The notes below the pieces were generated by a model. The model saw nothing but the letters and a program-made list of their open reading frames with translations, was not told where the DNA came from and made no database searches. From the NCBI GenBank assembly GCA_008931825.1, contig QXVZ01004078.1, forward strand, positions 4,279 to 28,311: a stretch of 24,033 nt of DNA, written 5' to 3'. Within the stretch, counting starts at the first letter, position 1. Every line of letters starts with the position of its first letter. The position numbers and the translations under genes are program-made. The DNA is from Phallusia fumigata (lineage: Eukaryota > Chordata > Ascidiacea > Phlebobranchia > Ascidiidae). Positions 9,366 through 21,300 of the stretch are shown here, piece by piece.

Positions 9366-12300
9366 CTGTGTTAACTATTGCAATTTATTTGCCACTAAAC
9401 AAGCACTAAAAGGGTAAAGTGTTTGGTATAACGTCAATTCAATTTCATGCTTTATGTACGAGGTAAAATTAGTGTGGCTATTTGCACAAAATTTGAATTT
9501 AATACTCCGTGGAGCAAGTCAATTCAATAACTGTCCTGAAAAAAGACAAAGAATTTTGAAAGTTGACTTTTGTGAGTAGGGTTGCCAACTTTGTTGAGCT
9601 ACAACAAAGGACTTTGATTGATATTTTATCATGTCTTGAAAACACACTTCGAATTAACATTTCAATCCGATAATGACATGAATTATGGGCACTACTATGA
9701 AATGGTTTCTTGCAAAAATTCCATTTACACCAAAATTTTGACTTAATTTGTTAAGGACATTACCATCTTGTATAAAATGCCATATTTATTTTAGTTCTTA
9801 GTGAGTCTCAGTTCAGAAATTGAACTACCAATAAAGACTATTTAAAAATAAAGGACAAGGACAAATAGAGCTGAATAAAGGACTGTCCTTTGAAATAAAG
9901 GACGGTTGGCAACCCTATTTGTGAGTGTCAAAATACGGAACCCTATTGATAAACCTTTACATTGCAATATCACATCACAACAGAGTACCAAACAAAAAAG
10001 CATTTGCACAAGTATTTACAGTGCGACTGCGTGGAACAACTTTTGAAAACAGCCATTTGATGGCAGAGCAGAGCAGCCTCCACAAGAGAGGAAGATAGTC
10101 CAGTTCTATCATGAATATGATGATGAAAAAAATTACACCCTGAACTCCCAGAAAAGTAACAAATTTTCCAACACCATACGATTCCCAGGCAAGATAGTCT
10201 GTCTGAAAATTTATTCCTGCAAAGTCAAATGCAAGGAGATAAAATTAAGTGTTAAAATATGAACCTGTGTTCATTATTCGTTCAGTTAAGCGTTATGAAA
10301 CACTTTCAATATGTAGCAGTAGATCAAACAATACATAAAAATGATAAATTAAACGTTTGTTTAGGTTTAGCTAAGTGGTTCCCAACGTTTTTTGATGCAT
10401 CCCTCCTTTGCTTATGTTGGAACCTTCCATTTCTCCCCTACTAGACAATAAGTGATATAATGTAGTATTAAAAGTTTGGAACCATCGGTCTTCCCAAAAA
10501 GAAATACTACACTTATCATGAATAACTTTTCAATAAGGTTGAAAATCCTCCCCTTAACCCACCAAACTCCCCCCTGGGGAGGAATCCTTCCCTGGTCGGG
10601 AACCACTGGGTTTAGCTAAACCACCAGTTATTTCAACAAGAAGTACAAAAAAGTAACTGATTGCCAGTTTACGGTGTCGAACCAGCAGTGTGTCTTCACA
10701 AACATTCTCGTATGGCATACAATTTCACATTGTATTTAACTAAACATTTTTAAGTAAGCCATCAGATTTTGACCAAACTATAATTTTAATCCAGTTTTTT
10801 TAAAACTAAAACGTGAAAAAGTTCAAAATCAAGCAATAAAAATCAGTAATACAGTGGCACAAAACTTTTGTTTCAACCTAGTTAAGTTCAACAACCGTAC
10901 AACTGACACTAACCAGAATCATTGCAGATCTGTTCCATCAAAGTGGTTGAGGTACAAACGTTGACCATCTTGTGATTGGTATAAACGTCAGCCAATCCCT
11001 GACCCAAACAATATTGTGGAAGAAACAGAAATATCCAATTTAAGGTGTCGGCAATGTCATTTAGGCCTGGGACAAAAATAACAAAACAGGTTATCACAAA
11101 GTTTGACAACTTGTTTTAAGCTATGGCTCTGTAATGAATTTCGTAAACACAAGTGACCTACTCATCACATTCAATGATCCGGAATTATATTTTTTGGTTT
11201 TTGAATGAACAAATACAACTTTCATAATAAGGTCTTTATTAAATTCTTATCGCTGGTGCATCAGAAGTCCTACCAATTTGTTAAAACTATGTCAAAACTA
11301 CAACAAATATTATTTATTTAAGATTTGCATAAAAGCAAAAACTTCTACTCCGTAATTACTTCTATCTTTCTGAGACTATTTGATACCAGAAATCGTGTAC
11401 CTAACTTAATTTGTTTAAATTTTGTAACTTAAGCTGTTGCTTCTAAAGTTACCAAATTAAACTGCCAAACTTCAATAAAAACACCAGAACTAATTGCACA
11501 AACTAAAAAAAAGGATTCCATACTTAATAAATACAATATGTTGACTGCTATAATCGAGGCAAGTCCAGTGATCATGTTGATGATGGTGAGTCGAACCAAA
11601 GCAGTAGATGGAACGACAAACATGAACGACAAGGAGTACATGAGAGGGAGAGAAGACCAGCAGTAAAGGACAAAGAGCAGAAAAACAATTCCTGCGTTTT
11701 CGTTAAGTTCTTCGATGGTAAAGGCAGCAAACATAATCTGGAAAACCCAAAAACGCTCTCTTAAAAATCTTTGCAATACAATGTACTCACTATATTTGGC
11801 AGTTATGTTTTTAACAGTTTTTCCTCAAGTTCGTTACATATTTCCAACGACAGTAAGTTAAACATCATAGATTGTTATTGTTGTAAAAACACGAATCCAT
11901 GTCAACTTATATTTTACAGTAGCATACTGAATTTCCAATTGCTAGGTTATTATTGTGTAAGCTTCATTCGTTTAAACACTAAAAACATGGAATGTACCAA
12001 GCTATCACTTTGTGCTTGCAAACTGCAAAAAAATAGGCCAAACGAGGCAATTTCAACACCAACCACATTTAGATCAATACCATGAAACTAAAGTGTGTAA
12101 ATAAGATAAAAAGATTGTAAAAATTAGGTATAGACAGAAAAATAGGTAAGAACTCACCATCAGAACCAGGCAAGGTGTGATGAAGTTTACAAAATCCCAT
12201 ACAAATGTTGAAAACCAAAAGCAAAATGGATCAACACCAGCAAGTGTTTGTAACAGAGACGAGCGGTCCACTCTTTCTCTGACCAGGAACAAACAGAATG

Positions 12301-15300
12301 AAGCGGCCAGGAATGAAAATCCGAGAACGATGTTAAATGCGATAGAAAATCCAGACAATGATCTAAAACAATATTGTAGACAATTTATTTTAGACATTTT
12401 TGTAATAATACAATACTGCTTCAATGCTTTGTTATCTACAATGATATTGTGATGTAATACAAAATAAATTACTCTCGTTCAAATGAATTAGCCTGTCTGG
12501 CAAATGCTTGCAATCACAAACAATGCTTCTCTAAACTGTACCCACAGAAATGTAAAAGACGGGACAGCTGAAAAAGCATTAACCAATCATATACAACTAT
12601 CAAGCAAATGCAAACCAAAGCGAAAACAAACTGATGTTCAATATTAACAAAAATTTTTAGTACCCAACAAGTTCCTCCTGCACTCGATCTGATGTCTTTC
12701 TTGGCAAAGGACTGTTAATAGTTTTAATTGCAAAGTTGGATCGGTTTGCTACAAAGCGGATGAAGGCTTGATCAAGATATGCCAGTGATGTGGCTGGACT
12801 ATGGTAAGCCTGGTTGTTAAACCATGCAATGTTATGAGTTGAGTTTGTTGCTGAACAGAAAAATGTCAGTTTTAATGGATGTTCAACACCTTTTTCACTA
12901 ACTTATTTCAGTTCACGCCTTTGGAACAGGGGTGGGCATGTTTTTCAAAGGACCACCTGAGAAACAGAAAATATTGGGCTAGGCCAAAAGGCTTTACACG
13001 ATTCTGCATTATATTAATCATATTTCTGTATGAAGGCAGTAAAAAGCAAAGTTTTAATGCTGGTAAGATTATTTGGTAATGGCTAAGCAATGAAAAAATG
13101 GGGTTTCCTCATAAAAATGTTATTTTTTCACTTTTTTTGTAATTCCAAATTAAGGAGTGCATGCTACTGATGAAGGAATAGTACATGCTACTGACGCAAC
13201 AAATACCCCATACAGCTAATAAGATCATTGTACATCCATGCATTTGCAAACTAATTTTTTAGGCAAAAAATCTGGCACACTGTCTCTTCATTTACTGAAA
13301 CCTTGGCCCTCATTTAAAAGTTTTGACACCCCTGGGGAACTGCCCTGGTTGAGTTTACACAGCTAGCTGTCAGAACAGATCTAATATCTATGAGAATTAA
13401 TTTAAAAGTAATCTTCACTAACTATTAAAAACAGGCATTTTGAACTTATTTTTGGTATTTTTTTGTAGAATTAGCCAATGACCACTGTGACAATAATCAC
13501 CTGTAAATTGAAAAAAAAAGCCAACGATTTTCAAAACTTTGTTTTAAGTTAGGCCTACTTCGGTTTCCAGTGAATGTTGCAGATATGAGGTTTTGTGAAT
13601 TAAAATCACCACCTTCCCTTTCGAACTTCGAGGAAAGGAATTCTTCTATGTCACCTTCAGTAAGCCGTGAAGCTTTGGCGAAGGTACCTGCAAAAAAACT
13701 CAGACTTAGCTGGGGTTTCCTGTCATGGGTTTGCTCAGCACTTTACCCTCAAACTGTTCCTTGTAGAAATTGCTGAATTGCTGAGTAAAGGTTAATTCGT
13801 CATTTGAGCTAACATACACGTTACTGCTTCCGTAAGCGTCAATCAGAAGATCTAAAAAAATGTCAATTTGTGATTGCTTGACTTTTATTCACAACAATTT
13901 TTAAAAGTGAAAGAAAACTTTTTGCAAAGCCATACTTACCAAGAGGAACATTCTCTTGAACAAACGGAGGGAACTTAACTTGAAGTATAGCGAAAATTCC
14001 AAACACAACGGGCACCAAGATTTGAGCAACTGCGACCTACAAAAACATGACCTTGGAGCAAAAATATAGAGACAAAAATGTAATAAATTATACGACCTTG
14101 TTTTTCTGTGCTTTCGATCAAAAATCAAAGCAACACTTTAATACCCACACACATTATTAATGTTTTAAAATTTCATTTTTGCACAATTAACCAATTATAA
14201 TTTGAGAAATTATCACAGAACAATATAACAAACAAAGGTTTGGTTATACAGTACATTTACTGGACGAGTTATTAACGTTCAGCTTCTACTAAAAGATACA
14301 TATATTTTCCAATAAAATGGCATTTGTCAGTACCTATTTGAATAAGAGCTAAGGATTAATGATTTGTACTTGAAACGTTGAAGATACTTGGAACATGTTC
14401 ACGAAAAGGATATAAATGTCAACCTTATAGTTTCTTCTGGAATGCAAGAGATGCTTTACAACCAAAGCATAGAATTGTTGGCACCAGAGAACAAGACCGG
14501 TGTTGTACACAGTTGTGGTGCCATCTGAAAAGTTCAAGTCAGCTATTTAGGATGTCAACCAAATTAATAGGAAGATACAAGCCAGTACTTATGTATAAAA
14601 CATATTCTACGTTTCAATAAACGCTGTTGCTGTCATCATCAGGAATGACTCGGAAAAGAATATGTTTTATGCACAAGTACTGGCTTGTATCTTCCTATTG
14701 AGAATATTTCAAACCTTGAATTGTGTGCCTCAACCAAATTAAAATGATCTAAGTTACCTAATTTGAGGCTAAAAATTTTAACCCTGCTAATATATAAATC
14801 AACACACCAAACAAAAATTCAAACAATAAAATACATCATAAACATTTATTATCGAAAAGGTTTGTTTGGATACCAAGAAAACCTCAGCAGACCCAAGTAA
14901 CAATCACTACCAAACATGAACTAAATACAAACAGTTTCTGCTATCAGTTTCTACACTTTCTATTGTATACTTTCTGCATGTCTCGGCTGGTTTGACTTTT
15001 CAACACTATCTTTCAAAATAGATGACATTTGAGTGGACATTCTCTTGCTTATTGCCTCTACTGCTGTTTCTGCATCCTCAGTCACTCTAAGATGAAAATA
15101 GGAATCTCGAAGAGAATGTAAAAAATGGGTGTCGCACTTGTTCAGAAAATGTAGCCTTCTACAAGGCTTTAATAAACATCCGACCTTGGCAAGGAAATAT
15201 TTAATTTCTATCTTTTTATTCAACCTTGTGGTATGATGTACATCAAGCTAAATGATCTACATGTAAATCATGTATTTATCTTTTCAAATACTTCGTGTCT

Positions 15301-18300
15301 CTGCAGGGTTTTGTAAATAGTTGTGGTATTTCAGTAGTTAATAAACATAGCCCTATAATTTCAAATGCATGGTCAAGTGTTGAGCACAAAATCTGTTACT
15401 TTTAACCCAGGTACATAATTACTTAACATTTTACAGAAACCAGCCTCACATTCTACATTGGAAAGGAAATTTAACTGTCAACTTTAGGCCCTAAAAGAAA
15501 TAATTTGCGAACTATAGAAAGGCTATAACAATGGGTCAAAACTGCAAGTGTTTTGTGTGGCAGAGTACCTAATGTTAATACTGAGTGCTTGTTTGTTTCA
15601 TTTTTATCATCGGGAGGGGGAGCAACGCCTGGATGCATTATGCTCATTATGAGTCCGCCGTCGAGCTACCTGCTTCATTGCAGTTCCGTTGGATCATTTT
15701 TTATTTGATTTTTTCGATTTTTGAAAGTTGGTGACTGCAATTTGGGTCAACCCATGGGGTTCCTCTGTGTTGGAGCAATGCCGCTTAAGTTTCTTGCTCA
15801 GGGAAACACAAGCGACCGAAGTGGGCTTGGCTAAGCTTGCTTGGGGATAGATTAGTTGCAATATTGTTATTCTTTTTGACTAAAATGTTTTGGATGTTTG
15901 ACACTTTAGGGAGGTAAGTTGGTAAGTTGCAAGCTGCCAATCACTATAAAACAGTGTTTGATAATTTCAACATTATACCAAAAGAATGGTTTAAACCAAG
16001 GGTGTGCAACCTGTGACATGCAAATAGAAATTATGCGACCAAAATCATAAAGTGAACAACCCTTTACAAATTTATCTTCTTTACTTTTGTTAATGGAATG
16101 TTTATTTACCTATGTTAATAATAGGAGCGGCCCACAATTTCATCCAGTCATTCATATTTGACCTCACAGTCATAGGCATCGATTCCTGGGGTTGCAGAGG
16201 TGGCGGCCACCCCACTGAAAGTTTCTAGGGTGGCAGCCATTATAAAAATTCTACGCTGCCACCCCAGAAATTTCCTGGATTCGCTATGAATGGTTTACAC
16301 CAAACACGTGCGAGGCAAGCAACGTTAATTTCCTTTCATCCATTTAACAATGCAGGAGAAAGTCTAATTTTGTGCATGTCGTGTGCTATATGCACCGTTA
16401 TTATTAGTGATAACAGAGAGTATAATGATGTTATAAACCAATATGTGTATGTTGTGCAATGCAATCACTTGTCAGACTGCTTGGACTTGATCATTTTGCC
16501 ACCCCACTCAAAAAAAAAATTCCTAAAAAATCGACGCCTATGCTCACGTAATACAGGTTACACATTCCTCGTTAAAACCTTGGTCATTATTATGCTTGGC
16601 TCCGAGTACTTAAGACTTATTCATATTTCGCAACCTGAGGAATACTTCTTCCAAAGTTGTTACAGTTGCACCAAAGTTTGTAATTCCAAGTTGATTGGCT
16701 TGCTCCTCCAGCGCCTCGAAAAGTTTCGGAAACTGTGAAGAGGAGTGGAATGGAAGAAGAAAAGATACTTCTCCTCCAGCTGTTCTCTCCAGGTAGCAGT
16801 CAGGGACATAGGAGTGGAAGAAGTCATTCAGCTACAAAGCAAAAATAGTATCAAAACGAAGATTACTTAATAACCCATCACACGGAGGTTTTACTCACTT
16901 TGACGGTGTCACAATCTTGTGTCTTGGTTAGTATCGCGTGGTATCCGACACCAAATTTGTTTTTCAAAAACACAGATGATCCTTATGCAAATCAAATGCA
17001 TAGTTAAGAATGTGTTGCACATTTGAAGCAAAAAAAAACATGAAGGATGCTTATTACTGAAAAGCTATAACAACTGTAGAAATATATAGTACAGCTAAAG
17101 CTTACAGCACACACAAATCAGCTTGTCTATTTCATAGGGCAAATAGTAGGAACTCATGGTGTCATATTTTGAGCAAAATCTATTTTTAAGCTTCAGCTCT
17201 AGTATTGTTTAACCAAAACTAGAAATATCTGTGTTCAGCACTCAAGGGTCTGGGTGATTTCGGTACTAATATACCTCCAACTCACACTTGCAGACCACAG
17301 AAAACGTGTAAATGCTGACCTATGTATAACCTAATATAACATGTGTGCACCTGAACATCTGATTTTCCCATCTGCCATGATAGCGATTCGATCACCCAAA
17401 AGATCTGCTTCGTCCATGAAATGTGTTGAGATGAGCATGGAACAGTTGCTCCGGTACTCCTGAATCACATCCCATATTGCTCTTCTAGCTGCTGGATCCA
17501 TCCCGGATGTTGGCTCATCCAGGATCACATACTAAACAGGTTTAACATTAATAAAAACTTGGGTGAAGTGTTTGGATAAAAGTTTCTTCATTATTGTCTT
17601 AAGTCAGCCACGAAACAATTTTACCTGCAACTAAGCAAGTAGCTCATTGGTTTCCAACCTGGGGGTCGCAACAGATATGTGATATTTTTACAAACGCAGA
17701 CAGATCTGTGATATTTTTACAACTTTTTATCATACATGGGTTACAACTGGTTTGGCCTGCATCACCTGTCTTGTCTGGTACGATAAGCAGTAGGCTTTGT
17801 GCCCATAGCTTACTGCACAGGCATTGTCAATGAAACGTCACAGTAATTATTGTCATCAACAAGGTTAAGGCCATGAAGTTGCAAAACCAGCTGTTTCATG
17901 GAGCAACAGTGAATGCAAATAAATGATATACTGTAAAAAGCAATTTGATTGATCTTGTTATTTAGAAAAAAATGGTTAGTCGGGTCACAAGATATTTTAG
18001 ATCAGTATAGGGGGTCACCAGTCAGAAAAGGTTGGGAACCACTGAAGTAGCTTGTTTTACACTGATAGCACCAGGGTTGCAGAGTCACAGTCAGAGTCGG
18101 AGGTTTAGATGGAGATGAAATCCTATAAACACTAGGAGTTGGTTTTGTTGTCCAACTTCAGCTTCTAAAGTCCAATTAAATCTTGTAGCTGATTTTTCAT
18201 AATTAAGCAATGCTGCTAATTTTTGTTTTTGAACGGGGGAGTTGTGGAAAGTGTTGGCAATGATTTAGACCAATTTTTTATTGGGTTTTTGCTATTTTGT

Positions 18301-21300
18301 CAAAAAGTCGACTTTTTTAGCCTCTTATTAAACCGGAATGATGGCCTTAAGTACTCAGAATTCTACGAATACTAAGAGTGGACTCGGTATCCTAGTAACA
18401 CTAGTAGTCGGTGTCGGGAGTCAGAGATGGCATCCTAGTAATATTAGTCAAGAGTCCAAGTTAGTGATAACTTAAAGTGATAACTAGTTTATTTGTTTCG
18501 TTTTTATCCTCGGTAGCGGAGGAATGCCTGAATGCGGTATGCTCATGATTCCGCCGTTGAGCTGCCTGCCTCATTGGAGTTCCGTTGGATATTTAATTTT
18601 TTTCGATTTTTGAAAGTTGGTGACTTCAATTTAGGTCAACAAATCGGGTTTCCCTGGGTTGAAGCAATGCCCCTTAAGTTTCTTGCTCAGGGAAACACAC
18701 CCCCCCGAGATGGGATTAGAACCCACAACCTTGTATGCACAAGGCAGTCGCACTAACCACTCAGCCATCTTGGCGGACATATATTACCTTGGAGCCAGCT
18801 GACAATGCGATTCCAACACACAGTTTTCGCTTCATGCCACCAGATAATGTATGTGACTGAGATTTTGCTTTGTCCTGCAGTTTCAAGCTGTTTCGCATGT
18901 CGTTGACACATTTCTGTGCCTCGTCCTTGTCCAAGCCCTTTAGCTGCACATACAAACTGTAGAACTAGTTTTTCGAAACAGTGCTCCAGAAAAAAATTGT
19001 TTTGGAAAATTGAAACTTTGTTTGATTGTTGTATTTTGATCCTTGGTGAATGAAGGCAAACATTTGGGCTGCTCAATTTGCTCCAATTAATTGTATTTTA
19101 ACAATGTCGGAAACAACAATTTGGTTCAAGCTAATCAAACTGTGTTAAGCAATGCTATTCAAGTTTCTTGCTCAGGGAAAAGCTGGACAGTTTGGGTATG
19201 TTGCTGACATTTGTAAGAGCATAATCAAATCCAACTGGTTTACTTTTAAAAGGCCAAAAACCTCATTATTACAATTTGTTTCCTGGACATTGTTACAACC
19301 CGAAGGATTTCCGATAATTTGCATTAAACAGAACCACTGATGTGTGACCAAAAATAAAACCAAGAAAATGAAAAAAAGAAATGTTTGTGTTTGCTAATAC
19401 TCTTTCACAACTAATATCCCTTGCTCTTTCAGCAAATCAAACTTAAAACTATTTTGACCTGCAATGCAGGTAGTTTTAGTCAGGGCGCTTTATCAAACCA
19501 AAAAATACAAAAATACACACACAGTAGGTGCAAAACATCTTTTGTCAGTTCAAATGTTGAATGGGCTTACCCTTGAGAAGAAGTAGAGATGTTCATCAAC
19601 TGTTAGCAAATCAAACAGGATGTTGAACTGCGGGCAGAGTCCTAATGATTGTCGAACCCCNTAATCAAATCCAACTGGTTTACTTTTAAAAGGCCAAAAA
19701 CCTCATTATTACAATTTGTTTCCTGGACATTGTTACAACCCGAAGGATTTCCGATAATTTGCATTAAACAGAACCACTGATGTGTGACCAAAAATAAAAC
19801 CAAGAAAATGAAAAAAAGAAATGTTTGTGTTTGCTAATACTCTTTCACAACTAATATCCCTTGCTCTTTCAGCAAATCAAACTTAAAACTATTTTGACCT
19901 GCAATGCAGGTAGTTTTAGTCAGGGCGCTTTATCAAACCAAAAAATACAAAAATACACACACAGTAGGTGCAAAACATCTTTTGTCAGTTCAAATGTTGA
20001 ATGGGCTTACCCTTGAGAAGAAGTAGAGATGTTCATCAACTGTTAGCAAATCAAACAGGATGTTGAACTGCGGGCAGAGTCCTAATGATTGTCGAACCCC
20101 GCTCATATCAGTTATAATGCTGTGGCCCAGAATATTTGCCTCTCCCGATGTCGGTGGAAAAAATCCTGTTAAACACAAATGTATACATTTTTCCAGCCAA
20201 ATACATTTGTAAATATCAGTAATGACAATAATTGAAGTGTTTCTTTTAATCCGCAACACAATAAAATTCACATTTGGATCTAGGCACAGATCTCAGTGTT
20301 AACATTTTTTGTTATGTTTTCTTTGTCAAAAAAGAGAACAAGACTTTTACCTGTCAAAATTGACATGGTTGTTGTTTTTCCTGCACCATTATGACCTAAC
20401 AGAACGTTGATCTGCCCTTCATACATGTTCAAGGACAAATCATTTACGGCAACTTTCGTTTTACCACCAGCATAGAAAACCTGAAAATTACCATGCAAAT
20501 TATGTTTAAGGAATAAATAGTTATGCAAAGCAATGGTTTGGAGTGTTGACTGATTGGAACAAAAATTCACCTTCCTGAGATTTTTGATTTCCACAATTTT
20601 AGCCAAATCAGCTGGTTCCTCTTCCAAAAACTCGTTGTTCTCATTTTCAGGTTTGCCTATCATTTCTATATCTTGCTCACCTCCAGCTTTTTCTTTCGCA
20701 ACCATGGGCATTCCAGTCCAGTAAGATTTCTACAAGTAATACCATTAAAAAATGACATTTTACAAACACATTTAGCAGAATTGTTTTCGTTTTTGAACAC
20801 TTTGTGTCATATGGACACTAATTATAGATAGGTTTAGCACTGAGCTAAAAATAACCCAGCACCCTAACTAAACAAAAAGTACAGCCTACCATGATTGTGT
20901 TAATGCAAGCAGTTTTACAAGCACCACAAGAGTGACAATTCCAGCAAACACCTAGGAGCCTGACTTGCCCCAGACCATGGAGTGCAATGCTTGACCAATA
21001 AGTAAGGACTAAGTACTTAGCATTGCATTTGTAAAGGAAGGTATAAATCTCAACTTGTGTGTAAAACATTCTCTACATTTCAACAAAAGCTGTTGTTTTG
21101 AAAACACGTTGTGTAACTTGATCACATGTCAGACCTCTTGGATTTAATCATTTCACCGCTCCACACGAAAAAAATTGGTAAAAATTTGATGCCTATGCCA
21201 CCACCCAACAGTTTAGGAGCCGCTTACCATAAAGGGAAAGTACCACGGCTTAGGTAACCCATATTCACCGGGCAGAACACCCTCGATATACCAGGTCAGC

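Noticed and set aside
11771-12085. 104-codon + frame inside an ABCA intron
   Set aside because: It lies wholly in an AT-rich intron and resembles no protein family.
16286-16738. 150-codon + strand open frame
   Set aside because: It starts inside the CATAGGC-end repeat and runs antisense through the ABCA exon 16635-16831, with no family resemblance.
19571-19660. Second copy of the 3' part of an NBD1 exon, as a real duplicated exon
   Set aside because: It has no acceptor side, ends exactly at the N and is identical to 20011-20100; an assembly overlap explains it better.
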